Assembly: GCA_902777275.1 (NCBI GenBank)
Contig: CACYTI010000015.1
Location: forward strand, 1-64,000
Direction of reading: 5' to 3'
Length of the DNA: 64,000 nucleotides
From: an uncultured Ruminococcus sp.
Lineage (GTDB): Bacteria; Bacillota; Clostridia; Oscillospirales; Acutalibacteraceae
Shown: positions 43,483 through 53,150 of the stretch, piece by piece
Position numbering within the stretch: the stretch's first letter is position 1
How the letters are laid out: each line of letters begins with the position of its first letter
Position numbers and translations under genes: made by a program
The notes under the pieces: model-generated
Seen by the model: the letters and a program-made list of their open reading frames with translations, nothing else
What the model was told of the DNA's origin: nothing
Databases searched by the model: none

Positions 43483-44207
43483 GCGGGCAATTTTCGCGCA
43501 CCGAAATGCTTCTCGGCGCGGAAGCTCTTGAAAAGCTGAAAAACTCGCGCGTGGCGGTTTTCGGCGTCGGCGGCGTCGGCGGATATGTCGTCGAGGCGCT
43601 CGCCCGCTCCGGAATTGGCGCAATTGATATAATCGACAATGATACAGTCGCTCCGAGCAACCTCAACCGCCAGATAATCGCAACACACAGAACGCTCGGC
43701 AAATATAAAACCGACGCTGCGGCTGAGCGGATAGCGGATATCAATCCCGAATGCACAGTCTGCGCCCACCGTCTGTTCTATCTTCCCGAAACCGCCGCTT
43801 TATTTGATTTTACAAATTACGATTACGTTGTTGACGCAATTGACACCGTGACGGGCAAGTTAGCGCTTATTGAGCAGGCAAATGCAGCGGGCACGCCGAT
43901 AATCTGCTCGATGGGAGCGGGCAACAAGCTTGACCCAGCCGCCTTTGAGGTCGCGGATATTTACCAAACCTCGGTCTGTCCGCTTGCGCGCGTTATGCGC
44001 ACCGAATGCAGAAAGCGCGGAATAAAAAAGCTGAAGGTGGTGTATTCAAAGGAGCCGCCGATCCGCCCCAAAGAGAAATGCGGCGATGAAGGCGCACGGA
44101 GAGGAACGCCCGGCTCGGCACCCTTCGTTCCTCCCGTGGCGGGAATGATCATAGCAGGCGAGGTCGTTAAGGATATAATTCGGTTGAACCGCGAGCGTGA
44201 CGCTTGA
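43479..44207 (+). CDS. tcdA: tRNA threonylcarbamoyladenosine dehydratase (TcdA-like E1 enzyme)
   Basis: 242 residues, ThiF/MoeB fold. ATP/nucleotide motif VFGVGGVGGYVVEALARSGI, IDNDTVAPSNLNRQI, and the TcdA hallmark YQTSVCPLARVMRTECRKRG followed by KVVYSKEPPI. It catalyses ATP-dependent cyclisation of t6A to ct6A at tRNA position 37. TTG start overlaps the previous TGA. The last residues NRERDA and the TGA stop are encoded by a dispersed hairpin repeat. Confidence 0.9.
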   Translation: MSGQFSRTEMLLGAEALEKLKNSRVAVFGVGGVGGYVVEALARSGIGAIDIIDNDTVAPSNLNRQIIATHRTLGKYKTDAAAERIADINPECTVCAHRLFYLPETAALFDFTNYDYVVDAIDTVTGKLALIEQANAAGTPIICSMGAGNKLDPAAFEVADIYQTSVCPLARVMRTECRKRGIKKLKVVYSKEPPIRPKEKCGDEGARRGTPGSAPFVPPVAGMIIAGEVVKDIIRLNRERDA

Positions 44208-44393
44208 CCCAGTCCGCGCAAGCGTGACGCTTGACCCAGTCCGCGCAAGCGTGACGCTTGACCCGGTCCGCGCTTCTTAACGTCATAAAAAGACCTTCCT
44301 TCAATTCCCGCGTTAAAACGCGCCGTTGAAGGAAGGCTTGTTTTTTATTTAAACGTATTAATAATAGGCGCCATGGGTGCAGCGTCACGCTGC
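44190..44393. repeat. Composite repeat: three TGA-triloop hairpins, CCTTCC hairpin, TCA hairpin
   Basis: Hairpins AGCG-TGA-CGCT (44194-44204), AAGCG-TGA-CGCTT (44220-44232) and again (44247-44259) are separated by TGACCCAGTCCGCGC. Then CCTTCCTTCAA at 44294-44304 pairs with 44326-44336 around an inner CGCGTT/AACGCG stem. A final GCAGCG-TCA-CGCTGC is at 44379-44393, ending at the lysC stop codon. The array overlaps the 3' end of tcdA. Confidence 0.85.
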
Positions 44394-45599
44394 TTAGTCG
44401 AAGAATTTGCTGTGGATGGCTTTTACGGCTTTGTCAGCTTCGTTGATGTCGATGAGGACAGAAACCTTGATCTCGCTGGTGGAAATCATCTGAATATTTA
44501 TCTGGGCGTCGTAGAGCGCCTCGAACATCTTTGTCGCAACGCCTGCGTGACTCTCCATGCCTGCGCCGACGATAGAGATTTTGGCAACATTTTCGTCGTA
44601 AAGAACTTCCTTCGCACCGTGGCTTACCATGTAATCCTCAAGAGCGGCAACAGCCTCCTTGCCTCTTGACTTTGCGACTGTAAAGCTGATATCTTTTTTG
44701 CCGTCGTGACCGATCGATTGGAGAATGATGTCAACGTTGATATCCTTTTTGGAAAGCTTTGAGAACATTTTGAACGCGATTCCGGGGATGTTGGGTACGC
44801 CGATTACGGAAATTCTGGCTACTTCGGTATCTTTGGCAACTCCGCTGATTAACATTTTTTCCATTTTAGTTTTCTCCTTTACAATTGTACCGGGCGCTTT
44901 GGAAAGACTGGAAAGCACCTCAAGCTCGATGTTATATTTTTTCGCCATTTCAACCGAACGGTTGTTGAGAACCTGCGCTCCCATAGTGGCAAGCTCAAGC
45001 ATTTCGTCGTAGGAAATCTCGGAAAGCTTGCGTGCGTTTTCAACCTTTCTGGGGTCTGCGGTGTAAACGCCCTCAACGTCGGTGTAAATCTGGCACAGGT
45101 CTGCGTGCAGCGCCGCCGCGATCGCTACCGCGCTGGTGTCGGAGCCGCCTCTGCCCAAGGTCGTGATGTCGCCGCGGCGGTTGATTCCCTGAAAGCCCGC
45201 AACTACAACAATGTTCCTTCTGTCGAGCGCGTCACGGATCCTGTCGGTGTGTATGCGCTTGATCCTTGCAGCGGTGTGGATAGACGAGGTTTCAAAGCCC
45301 GCCTGCCAGCCGAGCAGCGAGGTTGCGTGATAGCCCAACTTTTCAATTGCCATTGCGAGCAGCGAGATGGAAATTTGCTCGCCCGCCGCCAAAAGCATAT
45401 CTTTTTCTCTTTTTGATGATTTGGGATTGATTTCATCCGCCTTCGCGATGAGTTCGTCGGTGAAATCACCCTGCGCCGAAACCACTACGACAACATCGTT
45501 GCCCTTGGCAAACGTGTCGGTAACGATTTTGGCGACGTTCATAATGCGTTCGGCATCGCGCACCGACGTGCCGCCGAATTTCTGTACAATTAAGCTCAT
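44394..45599 (-). CDS. lysC: Aspartate kinase
   Basis: First step of the aspartate family pathway (Lys, Thr, Met). 401 residues. The kinase domain begins MSLIVQKFGGTSV and includes VVVVSAQGDFTDELI and GRGGSDTSAVAIAAAL. Two C-terminal ACT domains follow (ISVIGVPNIPGIAFKMF, KISIVGAGMESHAGVATKMF), which bind the feedback inhibitor. AAAAGGAGTAG ribosome site. It lies downstream of hom in the same direction, 150 bp apart. Confidence 0.96.
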   Translation of the reverse strand: MSLIVQKFGGTSVRDAERIMNVAKIVTDTFAKGNDVVVVVSAQGDFTDELIAKADEINPKSSKREKDMLLAAGEQISISLLAMAIEKLGYHATSLLGWQAGFETSSIHTAARIKRIHTDRIRDALDRRNIVVVAGFQGINRRGDITTLGRGGSDTSAVAIAAALHADLCQIYTDVEGVYTADPRKVENARKLSEISYDEMLELATMGAQVLNNRSVEMAKKYNIELEVLSSLSKAPGTIVKEKTKMEKMLISGVAKDTEVARISVIGVPNIPGIAFKMFSKLSKKDINVDIILQSIGHDGKKDISFTVAKSRGKEAVAALEDYMVSHGAKEVLYDENVAKISIVGAGMESHAGVATKMFEALYDAQINIQMISTSEIKVSVLIDINEADKAVKAIHSKFFD

Positions 45600-45750
45600 T
45601 TAGTTCTACTCCTTTTTATATGTCGGAATGCGTTTACTCCTAACAAACGGAATTGATTTACTCCCTGAAAATCTCCGCCGTATCGCCAAAAGCTGACGCG
45701 GCGGAGGTTTGAAAAAAATGCAGAAAAGAGAATTGTAAACCGTAAATGGT

Positions 45751-46974
45751 TTAAATATCTCCTATGCGGATCGACGAAAGGATCTTAATGCCGTCGTTTT
45801 CAAGCGCTTCGCAGATTTCCTGAAACTCGCCGTAGCGGAGCTCGGGGGTCAAAACGGCAAGCTCGCCGTCGCTCCAAGCGGTGCTGATCTCGCCGAACGC
45901 CGTCTGGACCTTTGCCTCGGCGTCTTCGCCGCTTACTCTGAGATACATAGCCGAAACGCTGTCCTTGTAGCTGATGATGTTGCTTCCGTCGCCGTCAGCC
46001 CAGAACAGGAATCTCCTCGCCTTGAGGTGCTTGCAGCAGTCTACAACGTCGGCTACGACCGCGCTGGCGGTGGGCAGCTTGCCTGCGCCCTTGCCGTAGA
46101 ACACAACGTCGCCCGTGCAGTCGCCGCGCACCATAATGCCGTTGAACTCGTAATCTATATTTGAAAGCTGACTTTTGAGAGGAACAAGCATGGGAGCCGT
46201 GAGAATATCTATCTTGCCGCTTTCAAGCTTCTTGACCTTGCCGATAAGCTTTATCACATAGCCGAAGCTCTTTGCGAGAGTGACGTCGCTGAGCGTTATG
46301 CCCGAAATGCCCTCGGTATGTACGCTTTCGGGATAAACGTGCTTGCCGTAAGCCAGAGAAGCGAGAATACAGATTTTGCGGCAGGCGTCGTGTCCTTCGA
46401 TGTCAGCCGCAGGATTGCGCTCGGCAAAGCCCAGATCCTGAGCTAATTTTAGCGCGTCGGCAAACTGCATTCCGTCTGCGATCATTTTTGTGAGGATAAA
46501 GTTTGTGGTGCCGTTGAGAATGCCCGCGACCTCGCCCACGTTGTTTGCCACCAAGCACTGGTTCATCGGACGAATGATGGGTATTCCGCCGCCTACGCTC
46601 GCCTCGAACATAAAGTTTACGTTTTCTTCCTTTGCAAGAGCAAGCAGCTCGGCACCGTGAGCGGCAACCAACTCTTTGTTGGAGGTCACCACGCTTTTGC
46701 CCGCCTTGAGGCAGCGCTTTACGTAATCGTAAGCGGGATTCAGTCCGCCCATGACCTCAACCACAACGCGAATCTCGATATCATTCAAAATTTCTTCAAA
46801 ATTCTTTGTAAATCTTTCAGCTATGGGGCTGTCGGGAAATTCTCTTAAATCGAGTATTTTTTTGATGTAGATTTCCTCTCCCAAGCTTGAAAAGAGCTTC
46901 TGTTTGTGTGTCAGAAGTATTTCCGCGACACCGGAGCCAACCACTCCGTGTCCCATGATTGCTACTGAAACCAT
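45751..46974 (-). CDS. hom: Homoserine dehydrogenase
   Basis: Reduces aspartate semialdehyde to homoserine for Thr and Met. 407 residues. NAD(P) loop IMGHGVVGSGVAEILL; catalytic region VTSNKELVAAHGAELL; homoserine-binding ASVGGGIPIIRPMNQCLVAN and GILNGTTNFILTKM; FAERNPAADIEGHDACRKI with the active-site Asp/Lys region; C-terminal ACT domain from about residue 335. Probably co-transcribed with lysC. Confidence 0.96.
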   Translation of the reverse strand: MVSVAIMGHGVVGSGVAEILLTHKQKLFSSLGEEIYIKKILDLREFPDSPIAERFTKNFEEILNDIEIRVVVEVMGGLNPAYDYVKRCLKAGKSVVTSNKELVAAHGAELLALAKEENVNFMFEASVGGGIPIIRPMNQCLVANNVGEVAGILNGTTNFILTKMIADGMQFADALKLAQDLGFAERNPAADIEGHDACRKICILASLAYGKHVYPESVHTEGISGITLSDVTLAKSFGYVIKLIGKVKKLESGKIDILTAPMLVPLKSQLSNIDYEFNGIMVRGDCTGDVVFYGKGAGKLPTASAVVADVVDCCKHLKARRFLFWADGDGSNIISYKDSVSAMYLRVSGEDAEAKVQTAFGEISTAWSDGELAVLTPELRYGEFQEICEALENDGIKILSSIRIGDI

Positions 46975-47068
46975 TTTGACCTTACCTTTCTATATTACTC
47001 CCTTGCGGAATAAGCTGTGATTCTCTTCCCCGAATATATCCCGCGCCTTGCCGCAGGCAACAATTCAT

Positions 47069-47138
47069 TCCTGCCGCCGTTGTCTGAAAGCGCTTCAAAC
47101 GCGGGACATAACGGAAAACGTTGATGCAGGAATGAATT
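47069..47138. repeat. Inverted repeat between PBP and hom genes
   Basis: CAATTCATTCCTGC at 47069-47082 and its complement GCAGGAATGAATTG at 47125-47138, about 42 bases apart. The ends resemble the AATTCATT flanks at 4.2-4.5 kb. Confidence 0.65.
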
Positions 47139-47188
47139 GACATCTGTTGTAAATTTTTTTGAGCTGTGCAGACAATTGCGCTTTACGG

Positions 47189-49618
47189 CTATTCTGCGGA
47201 GGAAACGCCTCCGCCTCCTGCGCCGCCTCCGCCGCCGTCCGCAGCAGATTCTCCGGCTCCTCCGCCGTCGTCAGCAGGCGGATTTCCGCCTCCGGGATCG
47301 ACATCAGCGCCGCTGCCCTGCCCGTAGGGGTCTGCGTCGGCTCCTGACGGAAGCTCGGCGTAAGGATCGGATGAATCAACGAGGTCACCGGAGCTGCTGT
47401 AAGCCGAGTAATCGTCGTAGTCCGAATAATAATCGTAGTAGGATGTGTTCGGCTCGTAATAGGGCTCGCCGTATGCCGGCATATTGTCCTCTACGTAATA
47501 GCCTACGTATTTGCCCGTGGTGTACTCGGTTGAAGTTATCAGACCGGAATTCGGATTATAGCTTGCCTTTATAACATTTGGTGAAAGGCGGTATTCCTTG
47601 TTTTCCTTGCCCTTGAGATATTCTGTCATTACATTTTTAAAGAATTTTGCCGAGCGGGTCGTGTCGTTTATTGTTTCGGGAATATCGTAACCCGTCCATG
47701 TCGCCATTACCGCGTAGGGCGACATTCCGCAGAACCAGCAGTCCTTGTCTTCGTTGGTCGTACCGGTTTTGCCAACGATGTCCCAGCCGGAGATCTGCGC
47801 GTACATGGCGCGTGTGTGCTGGCTGTTTACAACGTTGTAGTGGAGCAGACGGTTCATTATAGTTGCTGTCTCGGCTGAATACGCCTGACGCGGAACCGTG
47901 TCGCGGTTGTCGATTATTACGTTGCCCTCGCTGTCTGTAACGTAGTAGTAGGTGTAGGGGTCATAGTAAAGTCCGCCGTTGCCCATGTAGGTGAACGCCG
48001 CCGCCATTTCGCGGACGCTAACGCCGCCGACCATACCGCCGATCGAAAGCGAACCGATTTCGTAGGAATCCTCTTCATCAAGCTTTTTAAAGCCCATTTT
48101 TGTTGTAGCCTGCTCATAGGCCACAGAGGGACCGCCGATCATTTTCATGACCTGTACCGCCGTGGCGTTTGAGGAATACTCAATTGCCTCGGGCAGCAGC
48201 ATATTGCCGAAATATGAGCCGTATGCGTTTCGCGGACCTGAGATCTTGCTTCCGTCGGAGCCGAGCTCGTAGTCCTCCACGGGCTCGTCGAGCACGACTG
48301 AGGAGAAGTAAAGCTGACGCTTTTCAATGGCTATGGGATAGACAAGCACGGGCTTTATCGCCGAACCGGGCTGCAAAGCCGAGTGTGTGGCTCTGTCCCA
48401 GTCGAGAGGACCCGTTTTTCTCTGCGAGCTTCCCACGGTGGCTATTACCCTGCCGTCAAAATCCATCAGAACCGAGCCGATCTGTATCTCGGGATCCTCG
48501 GATTTATCCATATTGAGAGCCGCGCTTTCAATATAGTCCTGCATTTTTTCGTCCATAGCGCTGTAGACATTAAGACCCTCGGTGTAGATCTTCTCGCTCG
48601 CCGCGCCATCGCTTATGTTATAAAGCTTGGCTAAGTCGGCGCGCAGGTCGTAGATCATCTGGTTGTAGTACCAGTTCTGGACCTTGTCGTCATCATCTTC
48701 CTCGTCGTCGTCGGAATGATTGGATCCATGATTTGTAAAGGTCATGGATTTGGATTCCTCGATCGCCTTTTCAAACTCCTCTTCGGTGATTTTGCCCTGA
48801 TCGCGCATCTCATAGAGGATGTTTTCGCGGCGGACAAGGTTGTGTTCGGGATAAAGCAGAGGGTTCCAGTAAGACGGGTTCTGAGTAATGCCCGCGATCG
48901 CCGCGCACTGCGCAAGCGAGCAATCCTTTATACTTTTTCCGAAATAAAGCTGAGCCGCCGCCTCAACGCCCTGGCAGTTGTTGCCGTAGTTGACAACGTT
49001 GAGATACGCTTCAAGGATCTGCTCCTTGGTGTATTCCTGCTCAAGCTTTATCGCCTTGCATATTTCCCGCAGCTTACGGGTGATCGACAGCTCGTTGTCG
49101 TCGGTCAGGTTTTTGATCAGCTGCTGGGTAATCGTGGAGCCGCCGTAGGAGTTTGAGCCTGTGACGAGCGAGCCCACAGCCGAAAGCGTTCTGGTCCAGT
49201 CAACGCCCTTGTGCTCAAAGAAGCGCTTGTCCTCAATGGTGACCTGCGCGTCCTTCATATACTGAGGGATCTCGGTGAAGTTTACCCATGTGCGGTCTTC
49301 CACGTTGTACAGCTTTTGCCGTTCGGTAAACTCGCCCGTGTTGCTGTCCATTACAAAGATGCGGCTGGTCTGGTTAAGCGATTTCGCCTTGAGGTCGATA
49401 CCGGTCGGCTCGGCGGCGAGCTGTCCGATGTATATTCCCAGCGAAACCAGCGTTATGATGCCCGCGATAAAGCACACCGCGAACGCGGTCAGCATAAACT
49501 TGCCCAGTCCCTTTAAGAATTTTTTTGCTCTGCTGTTCGTGTTTTTCTCGGCAGCAGCAGGTGTGTCGGGGGTTTTATCAGTGTAGTTACTGATATCTGT
49601 TTCACGTTTGTTGCGCAT
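47189..49618 (-). CDS. Class A penicillin-binding protein (PBP1A-like)
   Basis: Bifunctional peptidoglycan synthase, 809 residues. A single N-terminal membrane helix (FMLTAFAVCFIAGIITLVSLG) is followed by the GT51 domain with catalytic Glu129 in TIEDKRFFEHKGVDW and GGSTITQQLIKNL. The transpeptidase domain has S419xxK422 (PGSAIKP), S482xN484 (YSSN) and K617TG. The tail after about residue 690 is Tyr/Asp-rich and then Gly-rich (GGAGGGG), unusual but seen in Clostridia. Ribosome site AAGGAG. Confidence 0.94.
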   Translation of the reverse strand: MRNKRETDISNYTDKTPDTPAAAEKNTNSRAKKFLKGLGKFMLTAFAVCFIAGIITLVSLGIYIGQLAAEPTGIDLKAKSLNQTSRIFVMDSNTGEFTERQKLYNVEDRTWVNFTEIPQYMKDAQVTIEDKRFFEHKGVDWTRTLSAVGSLVTGSNSYGGSTITQQLIKNLTDDNELSITRKLREICKAIKLEQEYTKEQILEAYLNVVNYGNNCQGVEAAAQLYFGKSIKDCSLAQCAAIAGITQNPSYWNPLLYPEHNLVRRENILYEMRDQGKITEEEFEKAIEESKSMTFTNHGSNHSDDDEEDDDDKVQNWYYNQMIYDLRADLAKLYNISDGAASEKIYTEGLNVYSAMDEKMQDYIESAALNMDKSEDPEIQIGSVLMDFDGRVIATVGSSQRKTGPLDWDRATHSALQPGSAIKPVLVYPIAIEKRQLYFSSVVLDEPVEDYELGSDGSKISGPRNAYGSYFGNMLLPEAIEYSSNATAVQVMKMIGGPSVAYEQATTKMGFKKLDEEDSYEIGSLSIGGMVGGVSVREMAAAFTYMGNGGLYYDPYTYYYVTDSEGNVIIDNRDTVPRQAYSAETATIMNRLLHYNVVNSQHTRAMYAQISGWDIVGKTGTTNEDKDCWFCGMSPYAVMATWTGYDIPETINDTTRSAKFFKNVMTEYLKGKENKEYRLSPNVIKASYNPNSGLITSTEYTTGKYVGYYVEDNMPAYGEPYYEPNTSYYDYYSDYDDYSAYSSSGDLVDSSDPYAELPSGADADPYGQGSGADVDPGGGNPPADDGGGAGESAADGGGGGAGGGGVSSAE

Positions 49619-50029
49619 AATAACTCCTTTTTAGAGGTTCCCTGTTAAGGGCACCCTGATAATAAGGTGAAATGATCAGGCGGCGCCGAAAGCAGCGCGG
49701 CGCACCCTTGCCTGCTTTTTTTCAGGCTGTTTTCCGCAGCCGCCGCCGTGATATTACCGTGACGGCTGCTGCAGACGCCGACGGAAAAATCCGCGGCGCA
49801 TTCCGCACACCCGAACCGTGCGGAATTGCCAAAATAAAGCACATAAATAATTAATAAACATATTTAATAGTTATTATAGCACTTTACGATAAAAAAATAA
49901 ATATGTATTTTTAATTTTTTTATAGAAAATATATGTCGGCAAGTGGTTAATTTTATGAAAATGAATGAATAATCACGAAAAACGCGCCGATAATAAAAAT
50001 AAAAACGATATGAAACGGGAGTATGGAAG
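49619..50029. other. Gap with GC-rich left half and AT-rich right half
   Basis: The leftmost part is a half MITE end at 49631-49643, followed by a GC-rich stretch with inverted pieces (GCCGCCG..CGGCGGC type) and then 170 bp of AT-rich DNA, presumably with promoters for the divergent genes. No gene was seen. Confidence 0.5.
49631..49643. repeat. Half copy of the MITE inverted end
   Basis: TTAGAGGTTCCCT directly upstream of the PBP ribosome site, matching 41298-41310. Confidence 0.7.
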
Positions 50030-50359
50030 ATGAAAAAACTGGTGTTGATCACGGGAATGATCCTGATAAGCTGCGTGCTGACGGGCAGCCTTTCCGTGCC
50101 TCAGTCCGACACGGCTGCGGAAATATCTGCAAGCTCTGCCGCGCAGGAGACCGAAACGCGGATGATCAGGGAGGGCTATGTCGTGCGCGACTATCACGGA
50201 AAAATAGCGGTGTTCAAAAACGGAAAGATGTCGCCCGTGAGGGTGACGTCAACAAGAACCGACTCGCTGCCAAAGTCCGACGCGAAAAAACTGCTTGAGG
50301 GAGTGGACGCACCCGACAAACAATCCCTTAACCGCATTTTGGAAGACTATTGCAGTTAG
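50030..50359 (+). CDS. Secreted protein with BofC C-terminal-like domain
   Basis: 109 residues. Signal peptide LVLITGMILISCVLTGSL. The mature part YVVRDYHGKIAVFKNGK, then DSLPKSDAKKLLEGVDAPDK and LNRILEDYCS follows the pattern of short secreted Clostridial proteins with a BofC C-terminal-like domain. Function unknown. Ribosome site weak. Bordered by large gene-free gaps on both sides. Confidence 0.65.
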   Translation: MKKLVLITGMILISCVLTGSLSVPQSDTAAEISASSAAQETETRMIREGYVVRDYHGKIAVFKNGKMSPVRVTSTRTDSLPKSDAKKLLEGVDAPDKQSLNRILEDYCS

Positions 50360-50914
50360 CCCGTTGCCACGGGAGGGCAGTTCGCGCTTCAAACGTTTGA
50401 CAAAAACTTTACCGTTATTCACGCGTTATGACGCGGCGTTTATGGAAGGGTATCTTTTAACGACGCTGTCCAAAGCCGCCGAAAGCGCCCGCCGGCGCAC
50501 GCGTTAAATGTTTCGTTGTTCGGAAACGTTTTGACAGGGGCAAGGCTTTTCCCTGCGAATTTGCTTTGAAACGGAAATAATACGTTTCAATACGATTGTA
50601 GGGGAGCCCCTTGCGGGCTCCCTCGCACCGACATTATTTTTCCGTCCGATTGTCGATAGAAAACAAAATGTATGATTCAGCGCTCCCGGGCGCACACGCG
50701 GGTGCGCCCCTACGAATTGGTTTGATTCAGTTCCAAACGTTTAAAAATGGTTGTAGGGGAGCCCCTTGCGGGCTCCCTCACACCGGCGTTGTTTTCACGT
50801 CCGATTGTCGATAGAAAACAAAACGTTTGATTCAGCGCCCAAGGTTAACATCATATAGTTCCGACAGGCGCACAAGGACAAGGTTAACCGCTCAATTGTC
50901 CATTGTCCATTGCT
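50360..50914. repeat. Dense dispersed-repeat block
   Basis: No gene. Left part (50387-50510) matches 8197-8310 inverted. Hairpins GGGAGCCC-CTTGC-GGGCTCCC at 50602-50622 and 50757-50777 alternate with a conserved stretch GTCCGATTGTCGATAGAAAA (50650 and 50800). Around 50690 is a GC-rich hairpin GGGCGCAC..GGTGCGCCC related to the 39-bp repeat of the phage remnant. A further repeat at 50841-50882 resembles 54030-54079. Confidence 0.8.
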
Positions 50915-52393
50915 TTAAACAAACTCTGCCGCTATGCGCTGGATCTCCGTTACGTCCTTGACGTTCACGTCGCCGTCGAGGTTGACGTCCGCGACTGCGA
51001 GTTGAGCGTCGTCAAGCTCGATGAATTCCGCCAAATACCGCTGTAGAATTGTCGCGTCCGAAATATTCACCGTGCCGTCGCTGTTCAAATCGCCTGTGAG
51101 CGGAGCGGGTTCCTCCCGTTTTAGGCAATCTCCAACGTATTGCAGAGTACCTGTTTCGCTCGGACTGTCGGCAAGCACCGCGTAAACCTTGTCTTCGATA
51201 ACGCGCAGTCCGAAAAATCTCTTGTCAAAGGTGTTTTCCGCGAAAAGCGACATCTCGTCTGTTTCGGTGTCGAAGACATAAACGGCTGCCGGTGTGTTCA
51301 TATAAAGGAAACCGTCCTTATGCTGGAGCGACATATACATATTTTTCCACACGCTGCCGTGACCCGTAAACCAGTACACGTCGCCGAAGTCAGCGACCTC
51401 GGAGAAGCTGTCTGTTCCTGCGTTGTAAGTGAGCAGCTTTTTCGCGGTGTCGCTTTTGTTCGGGTGATTGTTGTCAACGACGTAGACCTTGCCGCCGTCG
51501 TAGCAAAACTCCGTATTTATTTTGCGGAAGTCCATATCGTCAAAGCGGGTGTTCCGCGACGGAAAATCGCTTTCGTAACCGTAGTGCGGTTTTGACAAGC
51601 TCTCTATTTTGCTGTCGCTCAGCAGGAAGAAGGTGTGGTCGGCAAAGCCCGGACTGTCGGGGGTAACGTCGTCCCAGGTAACGTCAACGTGATAGTATTC
51701 GCCGTCTATCTCAACCTTGTTCCATTGGTGGGACATTGCTTCCGACTCGACGATCTCGCTGTTTATGCCGGCCTGCGCAAGAAGATATGAGTACGCCTCG
51801 GAGTAGCCGTAGCACTTGCCCTTTCCGTTGACCATAAGGTCGTAGGTTTCTCCCGTCAGAAGATAGCTGCTGTTCAGCACAAGCTCGTCGTGAAGGATCA
51901 GAGCCTTGTCAAAATCGGACATATCGTCGTCGATTTTGTTCAGGTACCACTGAGATTTTTCGCGGAATTCCGAGCGCATTGTCAAAACTTGGTCGTCGGT
52001 GTATTCTTCTTCGCCTATGTAGTATCCGTCGTCGTCATAAAGCAGCTTTCCCCAGTGCGGCTTTATAACAAAAACATAATTATCCCTGCTGCTGTAGCTG
52101 AACCGTCCGCTCACGTAAAACAGCTCAGGATGAGTGCGGATAACGGCGGTGAACAGCGTTTTTGCGTCCGACGTCCCGATGCCGTAGTCGTAGATATTGA
52201 TATCCGTTTCAAGGTCGTACACTCCCTTTGCGACGGCGTCGACCGCGCCTCAGTGAGCGTCGCAAAAATCCTTGAATTCCGAAATGTGACCGAAGGTCAT
52301 GTCGTCGCCGAGCTGTATAGCAGAGGCGGGAACAGCCGCTAAAGTCGTCAGCGTTACCGCAGCGGAAAGCAGAGCAGTCAGTAATTTTTTCAT
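50915..52393 (-). pseudogene. Secreted transglutaminase-dockerin protein interrupted by TGA
   Basis: From the ATG at 52391-52393 the frame encodes a signal peptide (KKLLTALLSAAVTLTTLAA) and about 20 more residues, then a TGA (52250-52252). Nine codons later, in the same frame, a 435-residue open part begins at a GTG (52222). It has a transglutaminase-like catalytic region (Cys in GKGKCYGYSEAYSYLL, His in SHQWNKVEIDGEYYHVDVTW) and a C-terminal type I dockerin with two calcium loops (TGDLNSDGTVNISDAT, ADVNLDGDVNVKDVT). A nonsense mutation in a secreted dockerin protein is the simplest reading; sequencing error is the alternative. Confidence 0.85.
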
Positions 52394-52571
52394 GTAATTC
52401 ACTCCCGAATTGATACTGTTATAACCATTATATCACGCGGACGGCGTCACTTCAATTGACTAATCAGCCGTATTTGCTTTTCGCATTTTGTGACATTCCA
52501 CAAAAGCGGCTGCATATCGCATTGAGAGAGCGCATATAAATGGAAAAACGATCCGAACGGGAGGATTTTTC

Positions 52572-52856
52572 TTGAGAGATACGGTTGACGAGCGCGCTCT
52601 TGCGCTGGGCGTTTACATAGCGGATCAGGGGGCGACTGTCCGCGCGGCGGCAGAAAAATTCGGCGTGAGCAAAAGCACGGTGCACAAGGATGTAACGGGA
52701 CGGCTGAAAACGCTGAATCCGCCGCTTTATGCGCAGGTGCGTGTTATTTTAGACATAAACAAAAGCGAGCGGCACATACGCGGCGGCATGGCTACAAAGG
52801 AAAAATACAGGTCGCTGCAACGACCCGAAAGAGAGCCTGTTGATAATATCATATAA
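52572..52856 (+). CDS. spoIIID: Sporulation transcription factor SpoIIID
   Basis: DNA-binding regulator of mother-cell genes. 94 residues; TTG start behind GGGAGGA. The helix-turn-helix is VRAAAEKFGVSKSTVHKDVTG, and the conserved C-terminal basic segment KSERHIRGGMATKEKY is present. The last dozen residues (SLQRPEREPVDNII) lie in a dispersed repeat and are not typical of the family. Indicates an endospore-forming lineage. Confidence 0.93.
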   Translation: MRDTVDERALALGVYIADQGATVRAAAEKFGVSKSTVHKDVTGRLKTLNPPLYAQVRVILDINKSERHIRGGMATKEKYRSLQRPEREPVDNII

Positions 52857-53045
52857 AATATACCTTCCTCCAATTCCCGCGGTCGGCTGAGCCGACAGTC
52901 AGTCCGCGCTCCTTAACGTAATAAAAAACCTTCCTCCAATTCCCACGCTAAAACGCGCCGTTGAAGGAAGGTTTTAATTATATAAAGTGTTTAATAGGCG
53001 CCCTGCCACGTCGTGGCAACGACCCGAAAGGGAGCCGCTTGTCAG
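52816..53045. repeat. Composite repeat after spoIIID
   Basis: AACGACCCGAAAGAGAGCC (in spoIIID), then AATATCATATAAAATA, CCTTCCTCCAATTCCC, hairpin GTCGGC-TGA-GCCGAC at 52882-52896, GTCAGTCCGCGC, then CCTTCCTCCAA/TTGAAGGAAGG at 52928-52976, AATAGGCGCC and finally GCCACG..CGTGGC. This is a variant of the 44.3 and 61.8 kb composites. Confidence 0.8.
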
Positions 53046-53150
53046 CGACTCCCCTTCGGATTTAGAAGTTTTGAAATTAACGTGAAAAACGTGGATAGCG
53101 TAATTAATAAGCTTGATGTGTTTTTCTTTTAAGCTTCTTATCTATGCTTC

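Noticed and set aside
52250..52252. TGA as selenocysteine or reassigned codon
   Set aside because: No SECIS-like hairpin was recognised after it, the context is a spacer between signal peptide and domain, and TGA is a stop for other genes here.
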